From: Diphasiastrum complanatum
Taxonomy: Eukaryota; Streptophyta; Lycopodiopsida; Lycopodiales; Lycopodiaceae
Reading direction: 5' to 3'
NCBI GenBank assembly: GCA_029204225.1
Contig: CM055100.1
Coordinates: 10,094,000-10,157,999 of the forward strand
Length of the DNA: 64,000 nt
Part shown: positions 1 through 10,869 of the stretch, in pieces
Numbering within the stretch: the first letter of the stretch is position 1
Layout of the letters: every line of letters starts with the position of its first letter
Position numbers and translations under genes: made by a program
Notes under the pieces: generated by a model
Databases searched by the model: none
What the model saw: only the letters and a program-made list of their open reading frames with translations
What the model was told of the DNA's origin: nothing

Positions 1-844
1 CTGACTCAGGTGCACCCAACGTGCCCTGTAAGACTCTAAGGGGTGACACTCCCTAAGGTCCCAGAGCAAGTTAGAACGTCAAGGACTGAGCCTCCGACCT
101 GTGGTGAGCCAGTCAAGTAGTCACAAGTCATGAGCTAGCTCTGGAGCTCGAGTCATGGCCTAGTCAGGAAGCAAGTTGATTCTGCCACCGGAACGGCTCC
201 TGGGACCCATGTCTGGGAGCCAGACTGATTCTGCCAGGCTTAATCAGCAAAATAAAAACTAAGTCCCAAAAAGCGTGCTTTACCAGAAAGCACTATGTTT
301 CAGAACAGAGGGGGTGCGCCGAATCACAGCAGAACTATAGGGGGAGTCCGGCAGACAGAAACTTGGGCAGCTCAACCAGCGCTAGGAATCCAGTCGCCAG
401 GTCTCAGCTCCCTCTACCAGCACGAGTCAGGCACAATGCCCGGTACGTGTTGGTGGCCCCGAGACCGGTCAGTCTATGTATGAATGTAACCTCTTCCAAA
501 TCTAATAAAGTTGATCCTTGGAGATGATTACCATTTCGGTTTCGCCTCCGGGACTGGTCCAAGTGGAAGGACCCTTACTACAACCTTTTTGCGTCGCTGG
601 CGCCTAAGGGTCCCTGTCATCGACATGGGGCTTGCCGCTATGCCAATTGGTCAGTTTGGCGACCACTATGCCTTGGGTTTCATGTGTGGCTTGTCTTTGC
701 CTTTGGTTACCTTTTGGAGACGGATTTTGAGTTGGCTTTCGGGTTGGTTGGGATTCCAGTTTTCTTAAGTCTGAATGGTTAAGCTTGTTACGTTTCTGAG
801 TTGGCTTTTACGTAAGTGCATGATGGATGAATGTTAGACTTAAG
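1..844. other. Upstream part of Gypsy remnant, no gene resolved
   Basis: This stretch precedes the recognisable gag end of the Gypsy remnant. Short open frames at 295-483 and 511-768 show no family motif. An AATAAA-like string lies near 501-510. The element's 5' LTR and primer site are not visible and probably lie left of the window. By position it may be leader or eroded gag; that is inference. Confidence 0.3.
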
Positions 845-1098
845 CGCGTGTTGGGGAAACCGCTCAAGTCCCAGCGCCCTTTGAGGCGCCGGCGCAACAT
901 GCCCCACCAAAGCACTCTGCTCCTCCAGCCAATTTGATGGAACCAGAACCTGATGGAAATGTTGAGCAATGGAGCTATGGAAATGATCAGGCAAGTGGAT
1001 CTTCAGAACAATATGCCATTTATGCTGCTGCTCAACAACAAGCCTCCAGAAATTGGACCAGAGCTCCACTCGGCCGCCAAGAAATTTACGTACGGATA
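845..1098 (+). pseudogene. Gypsy gag C-terminal fragment
   Basis: An open frame ending in TGA at 1096-1098 encodes a Pro/Ala/Gln-rich, low-complexity stretch (APFEAPAQHAPP early, YAIYAAAQQQ near the end). It lies directly upstream of, and slightly overlaps, the protease frame in a different phase. Such linkers are common at the end of plant Gypsy gag. No zinc knuckle is visible, so the nucleocapsid part is missing or diverged. There is no plausible start codon in the fragment, so it is the tail of a larger, broken gag. Confidence 0.45.
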
Positions 1099-1925
1099 TG
1101 AATGATCAGTTACATCATCTTGAAGAACCCTTCAAGATGATTGAACCAGAAGCATCGCATACAGAACTACTCATGAACATTTTGTCTAGCAAGATCAATA
1201 TCTCATTGAGAGAGTTCCTGAAGTTGGTGCCAAAAGCAAAAGAAGTCTTAGCACAAAAGTTAGCTCAAGAAGAACCAGAAGTCCATCAAGAGTCGCTTCT
1301 TTGTGCTGGATTTGAAGAATCTAACGAAGTACTCCATGTTGGAACCGCTTGGAAAAGTGAACAAAAGAATATCACTCTATCGATACAACATAGACAATTT
1401 CCTAAAGAAGCAACCGTGATAGATGGAGGTTCAAGAGTTAACCTGATTTCTACAAAGCTATGTGCAAAATGGGGCCTCACAAAGATCAAGCCCGCTACTT
1501 TTGCTATTAAGCTAGCTGATCAAATGACAGTTTGTCCATGAGGAATGGTGGAAGATATACCTGTCAAAATTGTGGGAGTATAGTTCGTCATTACTTTTGT
1601 AGTGATGGACTTACCAGAAGCGCCAAATGTCTACCGAATTCTATTAGTACATCCATGGTTACGAGTTGCGCAAGTAATTCATAACTGGGGTACCGGAAAA
1701 ATCACTTTTGAAAATCGTGAATGTGCAGTTAAAATTGATCCTACAACTTGGACTATCAAACCAGTGGTTCAAAAAGAGGATGACAATTCGTCAACAACAG
1801 ATCATACTTGTGATCGGCCAGAGAAAAATTTGGGAGTTGATTATGATTCTCAAACGGATACTATCAATTGGAATGAAGCTCTTGCAACAATTGACTGTAC
1901 AACAAAATATATGTCAACAAGATAA
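1053..1925 (+). pseudogene. Ty3/Gypsy aspartic protease region
   Basis: Retropepsin domain of a Gypsy polyprotein, which normally cuts Gag-Pol into its parts. The catalytic segment reads VIDGGSRVNLIS near 1420-1455. The flap and C-terminal part follow in the same frame (DLPEAPNVYRILL, then HPWLRVAQVIHNWGTGKITF), a conserved plant Gypsy signature. Two in-frame stops interrupt it: TGA at 1539-1541 and TAG at 1581-1583, both explicable by single C-to-T changes. The frame ends at 1925. The domain is recognisable but cannot be translated whole, so this copy is non-autonomous. Confidence 0.8.
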
Positions 1926-2710
1926 TCAATCAGATTTGAGCGAGATTTCCTTATTAGATGGAACTTTGGATACACCAATCACGTTTCCACTGAATGTGCT
2001 GAATGTAGCCTGGATATCAACGGAACCTATACCAGATCCGATTGAGGATGAACTCATTCTTGTGAGTCATGCCTTGACTTATGATGGCAATGCAGAACTT
2101 ACAGATGAGCAGATTCTAAATCATATGGATCCGACCAGATTTGGAGTGCGTAATGTTCCTGATAAACTCATTAAAGGAAGACAGGATCACAAGATCGATG
2201 ACGAAGAAACAAGCTAAGCAACATTATAATACGGTCCTGAAATGGGAAAATCCCCCTCAAAAGATTGATTCAGAGGAAGTGCCACCCTTATTGGATAAAG
2301 GCAAAGGAAAAGTCGAGGATGATTCTTCAAGTCAGATTTCTAGTAAAACATGATCGTCTAGGAAGTCTTCACCTGTGAAGAAAGATTTATCATCTCGAAA
2401 GTCATCACCTCCACGATCAATTCCTGCTAAGAAGGCTAAGCGAAGATCCAAGACAAGTCCTTTCAAAAAAGAAGAAACAGATGTAGTCCAGCATGATATG
2501 CCTGAACATTTTAAACGTTATACATTGGATGATGTGGTTATCGTGCTACCTAAAACACATCGTGAACCTGAAGAACATATGTCAGAATCTAAAGAGGTTT
2601 ACGATGGCCCAGCTAGGACGCAGCCAATGAATCTTGCCGAACCAGGAGAACCAAAAAAGATTGTACAAGTTGGATCACAACTTACTCTCGAACAATATCA
2701 AGCACTCTGA
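1926..2710 (+). pseudogene. Gypsy pol linker between protease and RT
   Basis: Coding-like but unconserved linker joining protease to reverse transcriptase. It is acidic first (IPDPIEDELILVSHALTYDG near 2025-2095), then strongly basic (KKAKRRSKTSPFKKEE near 2430-2475), then QLTLEQYQAL before a TGA at 2708-2710. Frame changes occur near 1900-1930 and 2200, and a stop at 2351-2353 breaks it again. The basic patch could act in nuclear import of the pre-integration complex; that is inference. Long PR-RT linkers are usual in plant Tat/Athila-like Gypsy elements. Confidence 0.5.
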
Positions 2711-3640
2711 TTGTTACTTATTAAGTATCAAGATTGCTTTGCATGGACTTATCAAGATTTGAAGGGTATTCCGACATCAGTGATTGAACATACCATACCT
2801 TTAGTACCTGATGCAGTTCCAAAGGTTACAAAGTTCTATCGCTGTAATCCTAATGTGGCGGACCTGATAAAGAAAGAACTTCAGAGATTGCTTGACGCCG
2901 ATTTTATTTATGAGATCAAGCATACTAAATGGATTTCATCGATTGTCATTGTTCTTAAAAAAAAATGAAAAATTGTGAATCTGTGTGAATCTCAAAGCAT
3001 TGAAGAAAGGGACGCGAATGGATCACTTTTCGTTACCTTTTACTGAAAGCATTTTGGATCGCCTTGCTGGAGTGGAAGCTTATAGTTTTTTGGATGGATT
3101 TAGTAGTTACAACTAGGTTAAGATTGCACCTGCCGATCGTCATAAAACTGCTTTTGCAACAGAATGGGGCACCTACGCTTACAAAGTAATGCCGTTTGGA
3201 CTCTATAATGCACCAAGTTCATTCCAAAGAGTAATGCAATTTGCTTTTAAAGATTATCTACAGTAATTCCTTGAAATTTATTTGGACGACTTGGGAGTTC
3301 ATAGTACAGATACAGGCCACCTGGATCGATTGGAGAAAGTATTTGAAAGATGTCGCAAATATCAGATTTCTCTAAATCCGGAAAAATGTCAGATCTGGGT
3401 TTCCCACGGAGTTGTGCTTGGACATGTAATATCAAGACATGGTATTGCCACAGATTATTCTAAGATCAAAGTTATTGTGGAATTGCCACCGCCAACAACA
3501 ATTCGTGGAGTTTACGTGTTTATGGGTCATGCGAACTACTATCGAATCTTTATTATCTTCTTTGCGGACTTAGCACGACCTATATACAAGCTGACTATTG
3601 TTCCTATTTGGACAGTAGAGGCGTTAGAAGCCTTTTGAAA
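2711..3640 (+). pseudogene. Ty3/Gypsy reverse transcriptase, frameshifted
   Basis: RNA-directed DNA polymerase domain. The first part (2711-2968) carries DLKGIPTSVIEHTIPLVPDA and KHTKWISSIVIVLKKK. The frame breaks at the nine-A run 2957-2965, a likely slippage frameshift, and resumes in another phase with LDRLAGVEAYSFLDGFSSYN, KTAFATEWGTYAYKVMPFGL, and the catalytic YLDD box in FLEIYLDDLGVHS near 3270-3300. In-frame stops TAG 3114-3116, TAA 3264-3266 and TGA 3636-3638 interrupt it. The first two replace Gln by a single C-to-T change; the first is the near-invariant Gln after SYN. Catalytic Asp residues remain, but the reading frame is dead. Confidence 0.88.
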
Positions 3641-4034
3641 ATTAAAAAAAGCATTAACTTCAGCACCAATACTGCGTTCTCCAGATTGGACGATAGAGTT
3701 TCATGTTCATACGGATGTCTCAAAATATGCCATTGGATTAGTTTTGATGAAGCCAGGTGACTATAAGAAAGATTATCCTATACGATTTGCAAGTAGACAG
3801 CTTACAGATTCAGAAAAGAATTATTCAACAATAAAGCGCGAGGCATTAGCCATGATTTTTTTTGTTCGGAAATTTCGTCACTACCTCATGGAAACGCACT
3901 TTGCATTTTATACGGATCATCACCCGTTACTTTATTTGGTAAACAAGACATGCAATGTTGGACGTAGTGCAAGATGGTTATTGTTATTGACTGAGTTGAC
4001 TTTCGAATTGTGGTTGGAAAGGGCAAGCAATTGA
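3641..4034 (+). pseudogene. Gypsy RNase H domain
   Basis: RNase H of the Gypsy pol, which degrades the RNA strand of the RNA-DNA hybrid during reverse transcription. Key acidic positions are visible: Asp in HTDVSKYAIG, Glu in KREALAMIFFV, and Asp in FYTDHHPLLYLVNK. It runs in the same frame as the second half of the RT and ends at a TGA in 4032-4034. The usual connection to integrase then continues in another phase. The region is a decayed copy, but the domain itself is complete to the eye. Confidence 0.85.
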
Positions 4035-5378
4035 ATCCGCACCAATTAATACTGAAGTGGATGATAAACTGCCAGATGCTGCATTGTTCTATGTTGAAGC
4101 AGTACTTGAGTGGGCAGCAAATATTGTTGAGTACCTGATGCTAGGACAACCGAATGACACCCTGAAAAAATTAAAGAAGAGACAATTGATTCACAGGGCC
4201 TCAACCTTATCAATTAATTGTAGGACAATTGTATCGTCGTGGATCATATAATATTTTATGAAGGTGTGTTTTACCGCATGAAGTACGAGATTTAATCCTG
4301 TTTTCACATGATGGCATGGATGGAGGACACTTCTCTACAGATATTACTATTCGCAAACTTTTACAATCAGGTTGTTTGTGGCCTACGCTTCACAAGGACA
4401 CAGAAAATTTTATTCAGACATGTGATGTTTGACAACGAGCACGACGACCTACTCGACAGAACTATGAACTCTTGCATCCGGTTTTATCGCAAGCACCGTT
4501 TGAAAAAAGAAGACTAGAATATGTTGGACCTATTCACCCTGCCGCGCAAGGATCTCAGGCCCGATACATTATCGTCGCAACTGATTATATGACCAAGTGG
4601 GTAGAAGCCAAAGTTGTCAAAGTTGCTGATGCAAAATCTACGGCCAAGTTTCTATATGAAAATATTATAATCAGATTTTGATGTCCGATCGAAATTGTCA
4701 GTGATCGGGGTACACACTTTGTCAATCAAACAATAAAGTGTTTACTGGAAGATTTTTTTGTTATACACAGATTTAGTACTCCCTACTATCCCAGAGGGAA
4801 TGGCCAAGCTAAATCTTCCAATAAGATTCTCTGCACCATTATGACAAAGACAGTTGAAGCGAGTCGATCTGATTGGAAACATAAACTATATGCAACATTA
4901 TGGGCATTCAGAACCGCTTACAAAAATAGTACAAATCAAACACCTTTTTAACTGGTTTATGGTCAAGATGTTGTCATGCCGATTGAATTTTTAATCCCAT
5001 CCTTACGCATAGCAGCAATGGAACGATTAAATGATGATAAGTCTTTACAACTCCGTCATGAAGCATTGCACAAATTATGTGAAACCCGATTGATGGCAGT
5101 TCATGCCTTAGCAACAGAGAAAGCACGTCGCAAGGCATGGCACGATCGTCGTTACACAAAAAAGATCTGAAAGCAGGAGATCTGGCATTGATGTACAAAA
5201 CCAAGCTGATCAAGGAAAAGTTGAAGTTTACCCCTGAAGGCCCGTAAAAGTGAAGGAAATCTTGAACTATGGCGCAATAATTCTTGAGCACTTGGATGGA
5301 AAACGATTTGATACTCCGGTGAATGGCAGCCGATTACGCAAGTTTTGGCAGCCTGCTTCACCAGTTCAGCAAGCCTGA
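4035..5378 (+). pseudogene. Ty3/Gypsy integrase, catalytically dead
   Basis: Integrase, the enzyme that joins element cDNA to target DNA. The HHCC zinc finger is recognisable (HDGMDGGHFS, then CDV followed by TGA where the last Cys is expected, near 4424). The core has the first Asp in VATDYMTKWVEA and the second in IVSDRGTHFVNQ. The third position, normally Glu, reads NGQAKSSNKI: Lys instead of Glu, a G-to-A change. Stops at 4679-4681 and ~4950 and frame changes before 4250 add damage. The C-terminal part (KAGDLALMYKTKLIKEKLKF) ends at GSRLRKFWQPASPVQQA near 5378. The neighbouring ORF downstream is separate. Confidence 0.85.
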
Positions 5379-6206
5379 TCTCAATATTTTTTTTAAAATT
5401 TTAATTGTTTTTCAATTTTCTGTCTTTAGTACTTAATTTGCTGAGATTTTTGGAAAAAGACAGTCAAAAGACAAAAGAAAAAAAAAAGTAAAGCAAGAAA
5501 TAAGAAAAGACTGATGAGCAAAAGTCAGAAAGTCATCAGCATAGGCAAAAGGAAGCACAGTAATTTTTTGATGGAAAACGACTTAGAAAATCACTGTTTT
5601 AGTCAGATTTGGCCTATACAGTACCAGAAACCTTCGCTGAGCTCTCAGACTATACATCCATCTAATTTAAGGTGGGTGAAGGTTTCTGTCAAGAGAAAAC
5701 CCAGTTTTTGAGTTAGGCGAAGTATCACTGATAAGCCATTTTGGGAACCTTCACCGAGCATCTTAACCTCATTATGAACCTTCGCCGACCTGCTAGATGA
5801 TCTTAAAATGTTAAAATTAGGCTGACCATAGGTTTAGATTATGAAAAAAATGCATTTATGACAGTACCTGGGCGAAGGACCCTCCTGGGCGAAGGTTCAT
5901 CCTTCGCCGGACCTGAAAAACATTCGCCTGATAGGCTTAGATCCCTAGAAACCTTCGCCGAGATTTTTATAGCCTATTTTCACAATACTGTATATGCTTG
6001 CAAACTTTTGTTCAGAACTGATCAGCCAGACTAGTATTCAGTGTAATGGACCCACCAAATTCACCTATAAGTTGACTGAATTCGATTCATTCCTCACTTG
6101 TGCTAGCGAAGCTCTTGCGAATTTTTCTTGCGACTAAAGCCTTCCAAAATTTCTGCATTGCTTTCTGATACACTTTTATGCATTTTATATTTCCTTTCTG
6201 ATCATC
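5379..6206. repeat. Spacer with recurrent CCTTCGCCGA motif, both orientations
   Basis: Non-coding spacer between integrase and the extra ORF. It opens with A-rich DNA, then between about 5625 and 5965 the motif AACCTTCGCCGAG and its variants or complement (GGCGAAGG) occur about nine times, for example near 5630, 5670, 5745, 5775, 5868, 5890, 5900, 5930 and 5950. No open frame explains them. They may be short dispersed repeats or a regulatory cluster of the element. Confidence 0.5.
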
Positions 6207-6452
6207 ATGTCTTCCACCGATACTTCCCAGTCTCCACGCTATACTATCCATCGTGATGTCCCATCTGCAACGAACATCATGATTCTTCCTAGCACAAGCA
6301 TGGTCACTCAGTGGATGACCCTTGCGGAGCCGCTGCTCACTGCAATGGGTATTCATGAGAGCGTCTTTTTGGGTCGCATCAATATGGATTTCATCACTCT
6401 TGCCTTCAGTACGTGGAAGGAAGAGAAATCCAAATTTTATATCACTTTCTAG
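6207..6452 (+). pseudogene. 5' part of extra ORF downstream of Gypsy integrase
   Basis: Open frame starting MSSTDTSQSPRYTI and running to a TAG at 6450-6452 (TF then stop). After the stop the same frame stays coding-like for a while (GATHKVRITEAGNYRWLN). The larger ORF starting at 6497 is in another phase, so one frame change between ~6455 and 6500 would join both into a protein of roughly 500 residues. I see no signal peptide, transmembrane segment or known domain. It sits where envelope-like or accessory ORFs occur in some plant Gypsy lineages. Confidence 0.45.
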
Positions 6453-6496
6453 GGAGCCACACATAAGGTGCGCATCACTGAGGCGGGCAATTACAG

Positions 6497-7708
6497 ATGG
6501 CTGAACAAGATCGCATGTGGCTTCAAGGTGACTTGGATGCGACCACCCTTGAGCGTGATGCGTATCTTCAAACGCAAATACCAGACCATCTAGTCACACC
6601 GACGAAGATTACGTATTTGTTCAAAAAAGTGGAGACATACAAAGTGGCCCTTCAGGGATTTCAAGGCCGCTTTGACAGGTTCAAAGGAGCAGCTTCAACC
6701 GAGTTGGCACAGGCTAAAGAGACCATTACCGCCTATGAAAAAGCAGTCGCTCGAGTGTTGGAAGCCGGACCACAAATCCCTGTACCGGTCATGCCGCAAT
6801 TCTCCCCTCCGCGCCAAGAAGCCATACCAATGGATACAAGGGTTGATTCGAGCATGGACCAGGGGGGAGCTCCAGATATAGCAGATCAACCGCCAACCAT
6901 ACTGGTAGTACAAGCGGATCCATCTTCATCAAGGACAACACTTCTATTCAGAAGGCCCATCAGCGTCGAGGACCAGATCCAGACCTTCTTAAAGCAACAT
7001 CCGCATGAGTCCTCTCATGGTGGATGGGTTCTGAAGTTTAAGACCTCTGAGATCGAGGCTGGCAAAGAGTTCAACAAAATACCTGCATTGGGAGAGCAGC
7101 CGGGAATCACAATTTTTGAGAAAACTTCGAAATCAATAAGGAGTTACGTCGCCAGCCCTCGCCAATTGTGGGTAGATCCCTATTACGTGCCAATGCCACG
7201 AAGAAATAAATGGAAAGATTTGGGATTGGCTATGAAAAAAATCACCATCCATACGCCCAATTGGCCAATCATCGATCAACCTTACAGCTGGACCATCTCA
7301 GTGGATTTCCACCACGCCTTACAAGCCTATCAACGTGAGTATGTCCACTCTCCAGATCCAACAGTGCGACAATCGGCAATGTTTGCTAAAGATCTAACTC
7401 TGTTGGCGTCAGTGGCAACCAGATGGGACGATTGCCTCCCTCCTCTGGCATTCGATCCAAATAAGCCGATGGTCAGACAAATTAAAGACCAGTTGCAAGT
7501 TGCTCATTTATATTTTCGTGCGGCAATGATGGGAGGCTCCTGGGAATCACGCTTCACATCATGGACAACCTCAAAGTGGATTGCCGGAGCCCACCGTTGT
7601 TTCCTGCCACACACTTTGGATTTTAGTACTGCACGTCTCGATTTTATGGAGAAGGTGCAGTATCATGTAATCAAGATTTGGCGCGAAGCCAATAAAAGTC
7701 ACCAATAA
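6497..7708 (+). CDS. Accessory ORF of Gypsy remnant, unknown function
   Basis: A 403-codon open frame, the longest undamaged one in this element. I do not recognise the family. Residues ~35-95 are rich in charged and Ala/Gln residues and could form a coiled coil (KVETYKVALQGF, STELAQAKETITAYEKAV). A Pro-rich low-complexity linker follows (~95-150), then a denser C-terminal ~250 residues rich in Trp and aromatics (GGWVLKFKTSEIEAGKEF, PYYVPMPRRNKWKDL, FTSWTTSKWIAGAHRCF). No hydrophobic span fits a membrane anchor, so an envelope protein is unlikely. It lies about 1.1 kb after integrase on the same strand. Its integrity compared with the wrecked pol suggests either selection or a younger origin; both are inference. 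The start is the first ATG after an upstream in-frame TGA. Confidence 0.6.
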   Translation: MAEQDRMWLQGDLDATTLERDAYLQTQIPDHLVTPTKITYLFKKVETYKVALQGFQGRFDRFKGAASTELAQAKETITAYEKAVARVLEAGPQIPVPVMPQFSPPRQEAIPMDTRVDSSMDQGGAPDIADQPPTILVVQADPSSSRTTLLFRRPISVEDQIQTFLKQHPHESSHGGWVLKFKTSEIEAGKEFNKIPALGEQPGITIFEKTSKSIRSYVASPRQLWVDPYYVPMPRRNKWKDLGLAMKKITIHTPNWPIIDQPYSWTISVDFHHALQAYQREYVHSPDPTVRQSAMFAKDLTLLASVATRWDDCLPPLAFDPNKPMVRQIKDQLQVAHLYFRAAMMGGSWESRFTSWTTSKWIAGAHRCFLPHTLDFSTARLDFMEKVQYHVIKIWREANKSHQ

Positions 7709-8585
7709 CTGCATATTGCAGGTGTCATGGGACCGCCACCAGTTTTGGTGGGGGATATTATTGGAGGGTTTGTGGATCTCAAGGCAACCCGAACCCTAGT
7801 TAATAAGTGAGAGGGATTTGGCACCCTGCATGTGTAAGTCCAACTCGATGATCACACAGTTATTTGATTGATTAGTTAAAAGTTCATAAAAGGACTTTAG
7901 GCCTTTTTGCAGGACTTTTAATGTCGCAGGGCCTAAATGTCAAGTTAGTGAATAAAGTTGGGTTTCCCTCCAATTTTGATGGTTCCCACACTTTTTTAAA
8001 TCTGAATAAAAAGAGAGGCAAGACTGAACCAATAGGATTCAGTGGCCAGGGTCCTCCTCTCTACTATAAGAAGAGACCAACTCGAGTTGCTCTTGATGTT
8101 CATTTCCTCATTTCAATAAAGCATATTGGTTCTCTTCAAAAATGGATTGATGAATGTCCTTGCTCTCTATCACTTTTCCTCCATCTCTCATGCTTATTTG
8201 GATTTTACTAATTGTTGGATCTGAGTGTTATTGGAATTGTATGTTATTATACTTTTTATGAGAGAGAAAGGGAGAGAGAGAAAGAGTCAGCTATCTCTGT
8301 TGTGGATGTGTAGTGTTAAGGGATTGTAAGTGTTAAAGGATGAGTAGTGTTAAAGAGTAGGGTTAATGGATGTAGAGATAGATGTGAATCCTCCATTCAT
8401 GTTGAAATCTGAACTAAATTATTGATCTCATGGGAACGAACCTACGCGTGACAACTAACTCCATCTCTTTGATGCTAGATTGACTAGATCTTGGATTCAG
8501 GTTAGGCAAGGAAAGAAACCCACTACAATGGATCTGATATTCTACTACAAATCTCATTGAAAATGTGACGGTTGATGTCATAAAG
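7709..8585 (+). promoter_or_regulatory. Probable 3' end of Gypsy remnant (PPT and LTR-like)
   Basis: A purine-rich tract (GGTGGGGGA near 7749-7757) follows the accessory ORF, as expected for a polypurine tract. Further right are a TATA-like CTACTATAAGAAGAG near 8061-8075, an AATAAAG near 8117, and a short GA-rich run near 8260-8290. These would suit U3-R of a 3' LTR, but the matching 5' LTR is outside the window, so the boundaries cannot be confirmed. Confidence 0.35.
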
Positions 8586-9600
8586 AGCAATAGGCCTCAA
8601 GTGGCTGCATTCATGACTAAAGTTTACACACATTCTAGCCACCTAATTGCACATTGAAGTAAGATTTGGTTTTCAATGCTACTTGTCCCCATTTCATAAA
8701 AGTTGTGGGTTTATCGTAAGATTTTACTTGATTTGGGTTTTCGTTGCTATTCATCCCAATAAGTTCATGAAATTGTTTTCCGTAAGCTTTGAATTTCAAT
8801 CAAAATATGGTGGGGTATGGTAGCCATAATCATTTGCGGTTTGAATGAGGTTTTACAAGTGTTTTAGTTGAATCAAATTTTGGAATGATTAATTGTATCA
8901 TTTTGAAGGTAAAAACCGTCATTGCTTTCGCTCATGTACTATTTTGAGCCATCATCCATAGGGTGGTTAAGTTTTGGATCTCGTAGTTGCATTCACACAA
9001 ATAATTTAGAATTTGGTAGTGAACCTTTTTTTGCACCAATAGGAGTTTGGTTTGGAACTATAGTAAGCCTGTATGACAAATGTTGTGTGGTTTTCTAGAG
9101 AATAGATCTTTTTTCGTTTTTCGACTTATCAGCTGAAATCAAGAAAAATTGTAATAAGGATTTATTGACGTCGTTCTAAATTGATGCGCCTTATGAAAAA
9201 GTAACGAAACATGTTTTCTTCTCTCTATGTTTTGCTATGATAGACCTGTTAGTGGAACGACAATAAATCGTCAAGTTCAGAAACGTTTTTTCGTCATTTA
9301 TGGAGAGTCCGTTAACTTGACCTAACCTCTGTGAAACAACAGAGCGGGTAGTTCACCGAAAACAACAAAAACACGCTGTCCTAGCTAAGTTGCAACATAG
9401 GCACACCATTTTCGAAATGGTCTAGCAAAATATCTAGACCTGAAATTTGGGAAACGCTACCGTCCAATGAACATGATGGTATGCATAATGTACTCACCAT
9501 TTTATCACTTGATCGATCCAATTTGCAAATCGATGTTGTTCGCAACTTAGAGGTATCCTGCCAGTTTATTAGAATATACTCCATCGGGTTCTGACCCAAC
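8586..9600 (+). repeat. Copy 1 of a repeat shared with 34,060-35,230
   Basis: Sequence here aligns by eye with 34,060-35,230. Matched landmarks are the CCACCTAATTGCACATTGA block (8640) against CTACCTAATTGCGCATTGA, the GACCTAACCTCTG..AAACAAC block (9318) against GACCCGACCTCTG..AAACACC, and GTCTAGCAAAATATCTAGACC (9420) against GTCTAGCAAAATACCTAGACC. Both copies follow Gypsy remnants, so this is probably LTR or untranslated sequence of one Gypsy family. No coding capacity is seen. Confidence 0.55.
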
Positions 9601-10869
9601 AACTATGGGTTTTTATGGCATCCTTTTTCATGATTCAAGTAGTATGATGTTAGGTGATTATCATGCATCTTACGGGGTATGCTAACGAGTTCGTCACCTA
9701 TAGTGTCACACAATTTTAGGGCAAATCCATCCTCATTGTTGTAGAAAGCCAGAAAAGTCGCATCCTATCAATAGGAGGGTACCAGGTGATGAAACTTCAT
9801 AGCCATCAGAGAGAAAAGTACATCATGTTACTGTAGTACATAGTTAATATGTATGGCCAACCAAGTTATGGCCTAAAACCAAATAGTGAGATCTTCTATT
9901 AGGCCATGGGTAACTAAGGACTTTACTTGAAGTATAACTACTAGACTCAGTACATTGGACCAAATGCCCATTCCACATCGAAGTACTTAGCCACAAGTAG
10001 TAACCTTCACTACTATCACATTCTAGAAACTTATCAGGTGGATTACCCTACAACCCATGTACAACTGACAAATTCGTCAAGCCTAGCCAAATGCAAGACT
10101 AGAGGGCTAATGGGGCTAGAATTAGTCAACCTAACCTCGGTTTGACCTCGTGTAAATGTATTCTACCAGTCAAATGGCCGCTCAGTCTAGGGATACCATT
10201 ACCGGTATCTCCAAATAGTTAGGTTGTAGAGGTTTTGGTTAAGGAGAGACCAAGTGGACTCCAGGGTTGGAAGTAGTTTTCCTTGGTCCCTATCGTAAGG
10301 GCATTGTGGGCCTTTCCCCTTTTAGGATTTTCTGGCGAAACCAAACCCCGTCCATAAAACCCCTAACATACATAGAAAAACACATACCCCTTGAGTTTTG
10401 TCATATTGGTTGCCAAATGGATCAACCTACTCCATAAATTTAGGGATTTGGTCCTATAATCTAGGAATCATCACCAAAAAAATTTGACCAACCCTATGAA
10501 GATGATCTAACCTACTCTAGTGTAGATTCACATGTGGCACCATGGCCTCACACAAGTGGGACCCACCAATATACATATTTACATAGTTTAACTAAGCTAG
10601 ATTTGCCAATTTTGGCAATTTTTCACAATTAGAAAATAGAAAGCAAGCACATGAGGATGCTCAGTTGTCAAATTGGTAGAGTTTCCTCCTCTCTATTGAA
10701 CATGAAAATGGAGTACAAGAGATGCCTTTTTATTCTTGTGGAGGCCTTTGCCCCTGTGCTTCTATTGGCTACTTCATTGAGGCTACGATCGAAATCCTAG
10801 TCCTTCAGAGAAAAGAATTAAGGTTTTTGGTGAGCACATAACCATTTAGCAAGCAAAAAAAGGTGAGCA
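9601..10869. other. No gene or clear repeat seen
   Basis: AT-rich sequence with no long open frame, terminal repeat or recognisable domain on either strand. It may be the eroded end of the preceding element or intergenic DNA. Confidence 0.4.
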
